Below, piece by piece: positions 27,535-35,855 of a DNA stretch of 64,000 nt (its first letter is position 1; each line of letters starts with the position of its first letter). This DNA is from an uncultured bacterium (GTDB lineage: Bacteria > Cyanobacteriota > Vampirovibrionia > Gastranaerophilales > Gastranaerophilaceae), in assembly GCA_949283255.1 (NCBI GenBank), contig CASDRS010000005.1, positions 1 to 64,000 of the forward strand, written 5' to 3'. Under the pieces are notes generated by a model, which worked only from the letters and a program-made list of their open reading frames with translations, did no database searches and had not been told where the DNA came from. A program made the position numbers and the translations under genes.

Positions 27535-27888
27535 ATGTACGCAATAGTTGAAACAGGCGGAAAACAATATCCTGTAGAAGAAGGACGTTACGTTGATATC
27601 GAGTTGTTAGACGCTGAAAATGATGCAAAAGTAACTTTCGACAAGATTGTTATGTTAGTAAACGGCAAGAAGTCAAAAGTTGGACAACCTTATGTAACAG
27701 GAGCTTCTGTAGAAGGTACTGTTGTTAAACATGACAAAGCTAAGAAAATTATTGTTTTCAAGCAAAGACCTAAAAAAGGTTACAGAAAAAAACAAGGTCA
27801 CAGACAATGTTTTACAAGAGTAATGATTAACAAAATCAGAACTTCAGCAAAGAAATCAGCTTCTAACGAAGAAACAGCAGAAGCATAG
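27535..27888 (+). CDS. rplU: Ribosomal protein bL21
   Basis: This 117-residue large-subunit protein begins [17 protein letters not shown], the canonical bL21 start, and contains the [19 protein letters not shown]-binding stretch near residues 75-90. A 14-residue Lys/Ser/Ala/Glu tail follows the core. AAAGGAAAAACAA precedes the ATG. It pairs with rpmA 32 bases downstream, the universal bacterial arrangement; no Prp-type protease gene lies between them. Confidence 0.97.
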   Translation: MYAIVETGGKQYPVEEGRYVDIELLDAENDAKVTFDKIVMLVNGKKSKVGQPYVTGASVEGTVVKHDKAKKIIVFKQRPKKGYRKKQGHRQCFTRVMINKIRTSAKKSASNEETAEA

Positions 27889-27920
27889 TTAACGAAAGTA
27901 ATTAACAAGGAGAAATAAAA

Positions 27921-28175
27921 ATGGCACATAAGAAAGGTATGGGATCTACCCGTAACGGTCGTGACTCCGAAGCGAAACGTCTTGGCGTAAAGAGATTCAG
28001 CGGCGAAATCGTTAAGGCAGGAAACATTCTTGTTCGTCAAAGAGGAACAAAAATTCACCCTGGTAACAACGTAGGTATCGGCTCTGATGATACTTTATAT
28101 GCTATTATCGACGGACAGGTTAAATTTGAACCACACAGACGTGATCGCAAACAGGTTAGCGTTTACGCGGTATAG
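27921..28175 (+). CDS. rpmA: Ribosomal protein bL27
   Basis: The 84-residue protein starts [20 protein letters not shown], the standard mature bL27 N-terminus that reaches the peptidyl transferase centre. It lacks the cleaved N-terminal extension found in Firmicutes, consistent with the absence of a prp gene between rplU and rpmA. AAGGAG precedes the start. The operon ends at the hairpin 28201-28234. Confidence 0.97.
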   Translation: MAHKKGMGSTRNGRDSEAKRLGVKRFSGEIVKAGNILVRQRGTKIHPGNNVGIGSDDTLYAIIDGQVKFEPHRRDRKQVSVYAV

Positions 28176-28200
28176 TTATCGAAAATAAAAAAAAATCAAT

Positions 28201-28234
28201 AAAAAACGGGCGATTTTAAATCGTCCGTTTTTTT
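28201..28234. terminator. Terminator after rpmA, bidirectional
   Basis: Sixteen-base arms around a short A/T loop with one G-T pair. One flank is an A-run and the other a T-run, so it works for rpmA and for the small gene 28266-28421 on the other strand. Confidence 0.88.
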
Positions 28235-28265
28235 AGCTCTCTATTCTTAAAACTTATGCGCAGAA

Positions 28266-28421
28266 TTATTTGACCACTGCGAACTTGGTCTTAATACCAG
28301 CCTCTGAAGAAATGCTTCGGGCTGCTGTAACCGCCATAGAACGGCGTTTTCTCGCTCCTCTTAATATGAATTCCACACTGTCACAAATATTTGACGATGG
28401 GGATTTAATCTTTTTCAACAT
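28266..28421 (-). CDS. Small basic protein, 51 aa
   Basis: This gene is under 60 codons. The minus strand reads ATG with AGGAG eight bases upstream, then 51 codons to TAA, ending just before the terminator at 28201-28234. The protein starts MLKKIKSPSSNICDSVEF, carries the basic run RGARKRRSM in the middle and ends KTKFAVVK. It is strongly basic, with one cysteine and no membrane helix, suggesting nucleic-acid or ribosome binding, but I recognise no family. Its ribosome binding site lies inside a 14-bp hairpin (28427-28481). Confidence 0.6.
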   Translation of the reverse strand: MLKKIKSPSSNICDSVEFILRGARKRRSMAVTAARSISSEAGIKTKFAVVK

Positions 28422-28426
28422 ATATA

Positions 28427-28481
28427 AATTCTCCTGTTATTTTCTGATTACATAAAATTAATCGGACATAACAGGAGAATT
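28427..28481 (-). promoter_or_regulatory. Hairpin masking the ribosome binding site
   Basis: Perfect 14-base arms, 28427-28440 and 28468-28481, enclose 27 bases that can pair further (GATTA with TAATC). On the minus strand the 3' arm contains the AACAGGAG ribosome site of the 51-residue gene, and the 5' arm is its exact complement. No T-run follows, so it is not a usual terminator. It suggests translational control. Confidence 0.6.
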
Positions 28482-28513
28482 CTTTAATAAATTAACTTTA
28501 TTTGTAACAAATT

Positions 28514-29557
28514 TTAAACATTTCGCCAAGGCTTAACAAGGAATTTAATAGCCTTGCCCTCGATATGCTGCTGCATAGCATACTCAATATCCTCAAGCCC
28601 AATCGTATCAGTGATAAGTTTTTCAACTTCAACTTCTCCTGACGCTATATAATTAAGAGCCATACGGAAATACTTAGGAGTATGGTGGAAAACACTCATC
28701 AACTTAATATCGCCATAGTGCATTCTGGTCGTATCAAAAGTCACGGTAGAACCGGATTTACAACCGCCAAAGAAGTGAACGGTACCCCCCGGACGAACAC
28801 AGGCAAAAATTCTTTCCCAAATTTCAGGCAACCCTACACATTCAACAGCAACATCAAGTCCTTTATTTTCTTCTGTGAACGATTTAAAAATTTTCTCAGG
28901 GTTAGGATATTTTTTCAAATCTACAATTTCATCAGCGTGAGAAAATTCTTCAGCCATTTTCAACTTAAGCGGATTTCTCCCAGCCACAATTACTCTTGCA
29001 CCCTTAAGTTTTGCCAAACGAGCGAACATCAACCCTATAGGGCCTATTCCAATAATTCCTACTGTATCGCCTTCTTTTATATCGGTTCTTTCTACCCCGT
29101 GAACAACATTTGCTAAAGGCTCAGAAAAAGCCGCCTTATCAAAACTCAAGGAATTTGGCAATATAACCGTATTTTTTTCCGTAATTCTTGCAGGAACAGT
29201 AATATACTCAGCATAAGCTCCATTTAACAAATCCAAATTCTCACAAAGGTTATACTCGCCTCTTCTGCAATAAAAACATTTACCGCAAGGTGCTGAGTTA
29301 GCGCAAACTACTCTATCACCAACCTTAACATTAGTAACACCGTGTCCGACTCTATCAACAATTCCGGCGAATTCATGCCCGAACCCTGACGGAATACTTT
29401 TTATCAGAACAGGATGACCACGCCTAAAAGTTTTAACATCAGTTCCGCAAGTAAGAGCAGACATAATTTTTACGACAATTTCACCTTCTTCAGGCGGTTT
29501 AACCATCACGTTTTCTAACTTAATATTCTGAGGTCCGTAATACTGAATTGCGCGCAT
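28514..29557 (-). CDS. Zinc-dependent medium-chain alcohol dehydrogenase
   Basis: This 347-residue member of the MDR superfamily resembles threonine/sorbitol dehydrogenases. The catalytic zinc ligands are in TCGTDVKTF and GFGHEF; the structural zinc site is CGKCFYCRRGEYNLC (about residues 92-106). The NAD(P) loop is GIIGIGPIGLMFARL. It oxidises an alcohol or polyol with NAD(P)+; the substrate is not evident. It follows another MDR gene by 15 bases, which suggests a two-step pathway or paired subunits. Confidence 0.88.
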   Translation of the reverse strand: MRAIQYYGPQNIKLENVMVKPPEEGEIVVKIMSALTCGTDVKTFRRGHPVLIKSIPSGFGHEFAGIVDRVGHGVTNVKVGDRVVCANSAPCGKCFYCRRGEYNLCENLDLLNGAYAEYITVPARITEKNTVILPNSLSFDKAAFSEPLANVVHGVERTDIKEGDTVGIIGIGPIGLMFARLAKLKGARVIVAGRNPLKLKMAEEFSHADEIVDLKKYPNPEKIFKSFTEENKGLDVAVECVGLPEIWERIFACVRPGGTVHFFGGCKSGSTVTFDTTRMHYGDIKLMSVFHHTPKYFRMALNYIASGEVEVEKLITDTIGLEDIEYAMQQHIEGKAIKFLVKPWRNV

Positions 29558-29572
29558 ATAATTAAATTCCCT

Positions 29573-30559
29573 TTACACATGTTTTATTGCAATATAAGCC
29601 TTCATAATCCTATTTGCTATCGTATCATCGAAAGCTTTTTGTATATCTTTAAACTCATATTGAGTAGAAATACCCTTTACATTTACCTTTCCATCTCTCA
29701 AAAGTTCCAAAGAATCTTTCAAATCCTGAGGAGAAGGCGAGTAACTGCCAAGAACAGTAAGTTCTCTGTAATAAATTTCGTTATTAGGATATCCGAAATT
29801 TTGAGGAGTGCTTGAAAATACCAGAATGGTTCCACCATTTCTAACAGCCTTCAATGCAGTATCAATAGCCTTATCAGCACCTGATGTCATAAACACAGCA
29901 TCAGCCTCAACTCTTTGAGGCAAATCACTCACTTTAAAAGCATCAATCCCAAGATTTCTCAAAAAATCAATACGTTCCTGAATTAAATCACAACCGATAA
30001 CATCCATTCCAAAAGCGTTAAGAGCCTGAGACATAAGAACACCTATAGACCCCAAGCCGATAACCAAAACAGTTGAACCTTTCATAAGCTTTGCTCTTTT
30101 AACAGCCCTTACACAGCAGCCTAAAGGCTCATAGAAGGAAGCTTCAATCTCAGAAAGATTTTCCGGAATAAGATAAGCAACATTTTGCAAATGCTCTTCA
30201 GAAACATAAACAAGCTCGCTAAATCCGCCAGGTCTGATATTAGTACCCTTAAAATGAGTACACATCGAAACATTTCCGCTCAAGCAATACTTACACTTAC
30301 CACAAGGGATATGATGAGACGTTATAATTTTATCCCCTACTTTAAAATTTGTATTTGATCTTATCTCAACAATCTCAGCAACAATTTCATGCCCCAAGAC
30401 AGTTCCGTCAGGAGAAATATGTTCTCTCAACTTTACGATATCGGACCCGCACAAACCGCAGCCCAAAACCCTTACTATAGCTCCGTCTTTATCATCTAAT
30501 GTAATATCCGGAACTTCTTTTAACACAATTTTATTTTTTTCAATAACAGCTGTTTTCAT
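29573..30559 (-). CDS. Zinc-dependent medium-chain dehydrogenase
   Basis: The second MDR protein of the pair, 328 residues. Zinc ligands appear in GCGLCGSDIVKL (catalytic) and LGHEI, with the structural site CGKCKYCLSGNVSMC. The cofactor loop is VLVIGLGSIGVLMSQA. The sequence is only distantly similar to its neighbour. The start has GAGGAAG about ten bases ahead. The gene is transcribed first of the two. It is divergent from the GNAT-like gene at 30632, with 72 bases between starts. Confidence 0.87.
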   Translation of the reverse strand: MKTAVIEKNKIVLKEVPDITLDDKDGAIVRVLGCGLCGSDIVKLREHISPDGTVLGHEIVAEIVEIRSNTNFKVGDKIITSHHIPCGKCKYCLSGNVSMCTHFKGTNIRPGGFSELVYVSEEHLQNVAYLIPENLSEIEASFYEPLGCCVRAVKRAKLMKGSTVLVIGLGSIGVLMSQALNAFGMDVIGCDLIQERIDFLRNLGIDAFKVSDLPQRVEADAVFMTSGADKAIDTALKAVRNGGTILVFSSTPQNFGYPNNEIYYRELTVLGSYSPSPQDLKDSLELLRDGKVNVKGISTQYEFKDIQKAFDDTIANRIMKAYIAIKHV

Positions 30560-30596
30560 AAATCAATCACTTCCTCAAATAATTTTATCATAAATC

Positions 30597-30625
30597 TTGC
30601 GAATAAACAAAAATAAATATATAAT
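30597..30625 (+). promoter_or_regulatory. Promoter giving a leaderless mRNA
   Basis: TTGCGA (30597-30602), a 17-base spacer and TATAAT (30620-30625), then six bases to the ATG at 30632. The predicted initiation base is the start codon itself, and no Shine-Dalgarno sequence is present. Confidence 0.6.
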
Positions 30626-30631
30626 ATATAT

Positions 30632-31618
30632 ATGGCAAGGATTAAGCAGCTAAATTGTTTTGATATCCCTAAAATCAGAAAAATGACTGAATATTTAGGG
30701 AGTGATGACAGTGATCGTTTTGCAAAAGAAATGCAAAGCGAGGCAGTACGTGTTATCCACAAGCTTGTACCATTAAAATATAAATTTTTACCTGAATCCT
30801 ATATTTATTTGGAAAAAGATGAAATCCTCGGTATGATTACAATATTGCCGACAATGGGAAACCCTTATAAAATAAACATTACAAGATTAATTTTCCAAAA
30901 CAATCTTTATGATGTCGGCAAACAGTTGGTAGACTTTGTACTTGCCAGATACGGCGCAAAAGGAGCAACCTCATTTTCGGTAACAATTGATGCTTCACAT
31001 GAAGAATTATTTGATTTATTTTTAAACCAATGCGGGTTCAGACATTGTTCTTCCGAAAACCTATGGAAAATTGAAAATTTTAGTACCGAAGGTATTTATC
31101 CCGCTAAATTCAGAGTTTGCCAAAATTCAGATGCCAAAAAAGTAAGCGACTTATACAACGGGGAGTTAAACACTCTGTATAAACCTTCACTTATAAGAAT
31201 TAAGACAGAATTTAAAGAACCGTTTTTTGAGGGAATAACAAACTTCTACAAAAACAGATATGTTCTGGAAGAGCCTTCGCACCATCGAATTATCGCATAT
31301 ATGTCAATTACAACAACAGATAATACAAACTTTATTCTGGATCTTACAACAAACAACGGGTACGAAATCCCTTACGATGAAATTTTAGCTTTTGCTATTA
31401 ACGAAATTGCCTCTAAAAAATCTTATTTTTATACATTTATAAAACAGAAAAAATATACAAAGACCTCAGAAAAATTTGAAGAATACTTAAAAAGTAAAAA
31501 CTTTCACTGCATCCAAACACAAAATGTTCTTGTCAAAGATTTATACAGACCTATAAGACAAAAAGAAAATGTTCTCCAAGTATTTTTGTTTGGAGAAAAC
31601 GGCATTGCCATTAACTAA
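30632..31618 (+). CDS. GNAT-like protein of unknown substrate, 328 aa
   Basis: The first 150 residues have the layout of a GNAT acetyltransferase: a start MARIKQLNCFDIPKIRKM resembling the first GNAT helix, a central sheet (YIYLEKDEILGMITILP), and a C-terminal FDLFLNQCGFRHCSS stretch like motif B. The Q/R-x-x-G-x-G loop is not evident, so acetyl-CoA binding is unsure. Residues 150-328 may be a second related domain. The gene starts without a leader. It converges on the gene at 31657 with a terminator between. Confidence 0.55.
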   Translation: MARIKQLNCFDIPKIRKMTEYLGSDDSDRFAKEMQSEAVRVIHKLVPLKYKFLPESYIYLEKDEILGMITILPTMGNPYKINITRLIFQNNLYDVGKQLVDFVLARYGAKGATSFSVTIDASHEELFDLFLNQCGFRHCSSENLWKIENFSTEGIYPAKFRVCQNSDAKKVSDLYNGELNTLYKPSLIRIKTEFKEPFFEGITNFYKNRYVLEEPSHHRIIAYMSITTTDNTNFILDLTTNNGYEIPYDEILAFAINEIASKKSYFYTFIKQKKYTKTSEKFEEYLKSKNFHCIQTQNVLVKDLYRPIRQKENVLQVFLFGENGIAIN

Positions 31619-31652
31619 AAAAGCGAACCTCTTTTAAAGATTCGCTTTTATA
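31616..31652. terminator. Bidirectional terminator
   Basis: AAAAGCGAA (31619-31627) pairs with TTCGCTTTT (31641-31649). It is flanked by an A-run and a T-run and lies between two convergent genes. Confidence 0.8.
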
Positions 31653-31656
31653 AGAC

Positions 31657-32508
31657 TTATTCTTCTCCGACTCTCTTACCACTGCCGGCATCACCGTCGT
31701 GCTGTCTGAGGACAGGTCTGTTGCCATCCATTTCACAACGATAGATATTGCCCTTTGTAAACGTTTGTGCAGCGCCTGATCTTGTCGTACATTTTGTACA
31801 TACATATTTAAGGTCTTCACCTTCGCTACCTTCAAGCTTTTTGAATGTATAAATATTGCCTGAAGCTGTCGTAATTGTGAACTCTTTAGGAGCTTTATTT
31901 TCTTCAGAATCCTTTTGAGTTACCTTTACTGTACCCTTAATAGGCTGAGTCTTATCATTACCGTTTGCGTCAACATCTCTACAATCAGTATTGAAAGCTA
32001 CATTCCAATTAAATGTATCAGGAGTGTTTTCTTTAGGTGGCTCCTCTTTTTTAGCTGCAGCCGGAGGTTCTTGTTCTTTAACCTTATCCTTATCTGCTAA
32101 CTGTTTCTGTAAGTCACTTACCTGATCCTGTAAATCTTTTATTTGGTCAAGGTAGTTGGAATTATCCGGCGGCTGTGTAGTTCCTTTTTCTTCAGGTACT
32201 ACAGGGGTTTCTTTCTTTTTACCTGCACCGAACAAATTCAAAAGACCACCCAATAGAGCAGTTCCAAATCCTGTCCATTCTAACCAGCTTGGTTTTGCAT
32301 TACCACAGTCAGACGGGCCATACGTATAACTAGCCCAAGCATCACCCCAGCCTCTATATGTAGTTTGAGGGCCATAAAAATTATTTTGGATATAGGTATT
32401 ATTGTTGTTACCTAATCTAACACCGTTCCACTGCCCAGGACGAAATGCCTGCCTTGACATTGGCCTTGATAATCTTGTTTGACCTGTAATTCTATCGCTT
32501 GGTGTCAT
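31657..32508 (-). CDS. Unknown protein with coiled coil, 283 aa
   Basis: I recognise no family. The N-terminal 70 residues are Arg/Asn/Gly/Tyr-rich (NNNNTYIQNNFYGPQ). A short glycine-rich hydrophobic segment (WTGFGTALLGGLLNLFG, about 79-95) may touch the membrane. Residues about 118-145 form a coiled coil (LDQIKDLQDQVSDLQKQLADK), followed by a Lys/Glu/Pro linker. The C-terminal domain (about 165-283) is beta-like with paired cysteines (CTKCTT). GAGG precedes the ATG. It could be a surface or structural protein of the lineage, but that is a guess. Confidence 0.55.
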   Translation of the reverse strand: MTPSDRITGQTRLSRPMSRQAFRPGQWNGVRLGNNNNTYIQNNFYGPQTTYRGWGDAWASYTYGPSDCGNAKPSWLEWTGFGTALLGGLLNLFGAGKKKETPVVPEEKGTTQPPDNSNYLDQIKDLQDQVSDLQKQLADKDKVKEQEPPAAAKKEEPPKENTPDTFNWNVAFNTDCRDVDANGNDKTQPIKGTVKVTQKDSEENKAPKEFTITTASGNIYTFKKLEGSEGEDLKYVCTKCTTRSGAAQTFTKGNIYRCEMDGNRPVLRQHDGDAGSGKRVGEE

Positions 32509-32586
32509 GCTTCGACCTCTTTTTTACTCTCTTGTATATATAAAGTATATACTATTTAAATAATTGCTATTTTAGTTTACATGTGC

Positions 32587-32614
32587 TTTACATTTGTTTA
32601 CAATTGACTATAAT
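32587..32614 (+). promoter_or_regulatory. Promoter-like sequence facing the R3H-ATPase gene
   Basis: TTTACA (32587-32592), a 16-base spacer and TATAAT (32609-32614) on the plus strand. There is no plus-strand gene downstream; a transcript would run into the hairpin at 32630-32654 and then antisense into the ATPase gene. Confidence 0.35.
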
Positions 32615-32629
32615 AAGCTAGGGGTAATA

Positions 32630-32654
32630 AAAAGCCGGTTTTTAAGCCGGCCGG
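32630..32654 (-). terminator. Terminator of the R3H-ATPase gene
   Basis: On the minus strand GCCGG and CCGGC enclose an A-rich loop and are followed by TTTTTATT, 24-48 bases after the stop codon of the ATPase gene. Confidence 0.65.
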
Positions 32655-32677
32655 ATTTGACAAATTAAACTTATTCT

Positions 32678-34312
32678 TTAACTGATTTTTTTATTAAAAT
32701 CTTGGCCTCCGACAATTTTTAGGTGCCTATTTTCACCTTCACCTATACTTTTACTTGTCAGATTATGCTGTTCGACAAGCTCATGCTGAAGCTTCCTTAT
32801 CTGCTGGTTCTGCGGCTGCAATTCTATATGCTCAGCTCCTGCCAATATTTTATTTATTGCAGCTTTTGCCTCATCAAGAGCTCTTTCTGCATCATCATAA
32901 TATCCTTGAAGCGTCTCAGAAGCCTCTGTAATCTGTAATGCATCTTTTAAGACTTTTTGTATTTGTGCCATTGAGTTTGTTTTTACATAGAATATCTGCA
33001 ACCTATAATCATTTGCAGTACTCAAGACCTTAGCACCGCCTTTTGCAAAGTTTTTGTGCGCAATTACAATATCAGCCTCATCCAAATTCCTTGTAATTTC
33101 TGCATTCAAATCAAGTCGTTCTATAACTTTTTCAACAATAGTCCTAGAAACCGCATACAAGTATATACGCTTGAAATTCTTAACTTCATCTACATATTTT
33201 TGTCTTGAGAAAGAATATTTCAAGCTTTCTGATGGGTTAATTTTTTGTTCAAGAGCATTAATCTGCTCAGTCAAAGAAGGCTCTGGCTTAGCTTCATATT
33301 TTTCAACATTGTTTTGAACCGAATGTTCATCATAAGTCTTATCAACTTTTCTGATTTCAGGTCTAATCGGCCAACCTCTTAAAATATAATCGACAGCCTC
33401 AGCAGTGTCTTTGTATACAGCCAAAGTATTTCTGTCAAGAATTTCTATAACAATATCAAATGTTGGCTGTTTTTCTCTTTCCAATACTGTCTTTTGTGAT
33501 GCACGACGCCTTGCCTCATCATCACCCAAAGTAACAGATTGGATACCGCCAACCAAATCTGACAATGTCGGGTTCTTTATTAAACTTTCCAAAGAATTTC
33601 CGTGTGCTGTTGCGATTAACATAACACCACGTTCAGCTATCGTTCTTGCCGCCTGAGCTTCTTCTTCAGTACCTATTTCATCAACCACAATGACCTCAGG
33701 TGTATGGTTTTCAACCGCTTCTATCATGATATCTTTTTGATACTGTGGTTGAGATACCTGCATTCTTCTGGCATGACCAATCGCAGGATGCGGTGTATCA
33801 CCGTCTCCGGCAATTTCGTTTGACGTATCTACGACTACAACTCTTTTTCCGAGCTCATCAGCTACCAGTCTTGAAATTTCTCTTAATTTTGTAGTTTTAC
33901 CAACACCCGGACGGCCCAAGAACAATATGCTCTTGCCCATCATACAAAAGTCCTTTATACAAGCAATTGTCCCCGTAACAACTCTACCAATTCTGCAAGT
34001 AAGACCAATAATTTTCCCTTGTCTGTTCCTTATTGCACTTATTCTGTGGAGTGTTCCGGGGATCCCTGAACGATTATCCGAAGTAAAATCTTGAATTCGC
34101 TGCGTTATATAAGATATATCCTCATCAACAACAACTTCCGACCCTAAATACTCGATCTTACCTCCCGAATGTCGAATCTCAGGGGTTCGCCCTATGTCCA
34201 GAACAATTTCAATAACGTCCTCCATCTGGTCATAGGTCAAGTGCTTCTTAACCTTGTCCGGCAAGACCGCCATCAACCGGTCTAAATCGTTCTGAAATTG
34301 TAAGTTACTCAT
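32678..34312 (-). CDS. R3H-domain AAA ATPase, Ycf45 type
   Basis: The 544-residue protein has a SpoIIIAA-like AAA ATPase domain: Walker A GRPGVGKTTKLREI near residues 131-144 and Walker B VIVVDEIGTEEEAQAA near 207-222. The C-terminal R3H domain (RKLQHELVEQHNLTSKSIG, then RHLKIVG) would bind single-stranded nucleic acid. This architecture is that of Ycf45, kept in cyanobacteria and algal plastids, and is the best taxonomic clue in the window. Its function is unknown. An extended -10 (TGG TATAAT) lies upstream on the minus strand. Confidence 0.88.
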   Translation of the reverse strand: MSNLQFQNDLDRLMAVLPDKVKKHLTYDQMEDVIEIVLDIGRTPEIRHSGGKIEYLGSEVVVDEDISYITQRIQDFTSDNRSGIPGTLHRISAIRNRQGKIIGLTCRIGRVVTGTIACIKDFCMMGKSILFLGRPGVGKTTKLREISRLVADELGKRVVVVDTSNEIAGDGDTPHPAIGHARRMQVSQPQYQKDIMIEAVENHTPEVIVVDEIGTEEEAQAARTIAERGVMLIATAHGNSLESLIKNPTLSDLVGGIQSVTLGDDEARRRASQKTVLEREKQPTFDIVIEILDRNTLAVYKDTAEAVDYILRGWPIRPEIRKVDKTYDEHSVQNNVEKYEAKPEPSLTEQINALEQKINPSESLKYSFSRQKYVDEVKNFKRIYLYAVSRTIVEKVIERLDLNAEITRNLDEADIVIAHKNFAKGGAKVLSTANDYRLQIFYVKTNSMAQIQKVLKDALQITEASETLQGYYDDAERALDEAKAAINKILAGAEHIELQPQNQQIRKLQHELVEQHNLTSKSIGEGENRHLKIVGGQDFNKKIS

Positions 34313-34724
34313 TTTCTTATGCCTTTCTCTATTTTGCTATATCTATATATGACAAAATAATTATTGGCTCTTTAGTGGTTATATGTTTCTCAACTATCTC
34401 CACTTATATTATACCACTTTTTCAAAAAATTCCCTCAATCTATAGTACTACATTAGTAGCAATCTTTACAAAACTTTACATTCTGGCAACCGTAAAAGTG
34501 TTGATATGACACACTTTTGGAGATTACAGCATTTAATTTATGAGAAAAATACTCTAAATAAACTCTCGATTTTACAAAATATAAGAATTTTTCAAATTCA
34601 CATTTCTTCATAAAGTTCTGAAATTTCATATATTTATACTAGCCTTTTTAAAAAAAAATGTTATATAATATAGGCAAGGTTTTTATTAAATATATATAAT
34701 AAATAAGAATAGAAGGGTATTAAA
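34313..34724. other. Intergenic region, 412 bases, divergent promoters
   Basis: This AT-rich spacer separates two divergent genes. I find no open reading frame with a ribosome site and no RNA gene. On the minus strand a TATAAT with an upstream TG lies near 34415, serving the ATPase gene. On the plus strand TATAAT at 34664-34669 serves the TPR gene at 34725. A short AAAAGTGT...ACACTTTT inverted repeat lies at about 34494-34519. Confidence 0.5.
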
Positions 34725-35855
34725 ATGAGTAAAAACAAAGCGATTACAGCCGCAGTTATGATAATGTTATTTATGACATACGGAGCCGCAAATGCCGTAC
34801 CGTCAGGACCTTTTGGATATGATTTACAAAAGGATATGCACAGAGATGAGCAACCAAAGCAGGAAAAAGAACAGAAAAAGGATGATAACAAAGCAAATAA
34901 GACTCAAACTGTTCCTGTAAAACCTACAAATGCAAAACAATTTTACTCATTTGTACCAATGAAAGATTTATACGCTACTAATATTGATACCGGAGTATAC
35001 TACTCCAACCCAACAATCAAAAGTGCAATTGCAAAATACAAAAAAAGAAATTATACAGGCTGTTTACAGGAATTATATTCATATATAAAGAAACATCCTA
35101 GCGATGCTTATGCATACTATTATATGGGAATGGCATACTCAAGAGTTGGTGAAAACACTATCGCTCAAAAGTGCTATCAAAAAGCAATCAACTGTAATGC
35201 CAAAGGAAAATTGTTGGAACAATCACTTAAAGGTAGAGACTGTATAACAGGTGGAGTATACTGCCACGCATTCGATGCAAATCCTGTTTTAGACAATGTT
35301 GATCCGCTTGATGCATTTATTAATGCACCATACACAGGCAACGGATTCTCACCTGAATTGCAACAACAATATAAACAACAACAATTAAATAACTTACAAA
35401 AACAAATAAACAGAAAAGATAATCTTAACGAAAGTGATATTGATCAAATTGAAGAAATTCAAGGTGATCACTCAAGTTATATTGGTGAAAAACTTGCAAT
35501 GGCAGCAAATGTAGATTCTGAGCCGACTGATTCAGAAGTATTGGAAGCAATAGATGTATTAAAACGTGCAGGACTTAATATAAACACTTCTGCAGGAAAT
35601 GATACTTCTTCTGCAACAGCAAACCAAGCTCAGACAACCAATCCTGCATCATTTGTTCCAAACCCTGAAATGCAACAAATAAATATGCTGCTTGGAAATG
35701 GCAACAACAACAATGACCAATTTATGAATATGTTGCCATATATGATGAACGCAAACAACAACGGTCAAAAGATTGATCCGCAAGTTATTCAGTCAGTTAT
35801 GACAAATTCAATGCTTAACAGTTTGAACAATATGAGCACAAATGACAATAAATAA
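34725..35855 (+). CDS. Secreted TPR protein with Asn/Gln-rich end, 376 aa
   Basis: A signal peptide (residues 1-24, ending ANA) is followed by a charged Lys/Glu linker. Residues about 100-165 hold TPR-like helices (YTGCLQELYSYIKKHPSDAYAYYYMGMAYSRVG and AQKCYQKAI), which bind proteins. The rest is rich in Asn, Gln and Met, with repeated NNNN runs, likely unstructured. It should lie outside the cytoplasm. AGAAGGG precedes the ATG. Its 3' end overlaps the following gene by 14 bases. Confidence 0.7.
   Translation: MSKNKAITAAVMIMLFMTYGAANAVPSGPFGYDLQKDMHRDEQPKQEKEQKKDDNKANKTQTVPVKPTNAKQFYSFVPMKDLYATNIDTGVYYSNPTIKSAIAKYKKRNYTGCLQELYSYIKKHPSDAYAYYYMGMAYSRVGENTIAQKCYQKAINCNAKGKLLEQSLKGRDCITGGVYCHAFDANPVLDNVDPLDAFINAPYTGNGFSPELQQQYKQQQLNNLQKQINRKDNLNESDIDQIEEIQGDHSSYIGEKLAMAANVDSEPTDSEVLEAIDVLKRAGLNINTSAGNDTSSATANQAQTTNPASFVPNPEMQQINMLLGNGNNNNDQFMNMLPYMMNANNNGQKIDPQVIQSVMTNSMLNSLNNMSTNDNK

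Noticed and set aside
28270-28455. Plus-strand open frame of 61 residues after rpmA
   Set aside because: It lies beyond the rpmA terminator, has no ribosome site, and is the reverse of the 51-residue gene with AGGAG on the minus strand.
28514-30559. Tandem dehydrogenases as a recent gene duplication
   Set aside because: Both are zinc MDR enzymes, but their sequences differ strongly throughout, so they are distant members and not a recent copy.
31611-31835. Minus-strand 74-residue frame
   Set aside because: It crosses the terminator and overlaps, in another frame, the better supported gene at 31657-32508.
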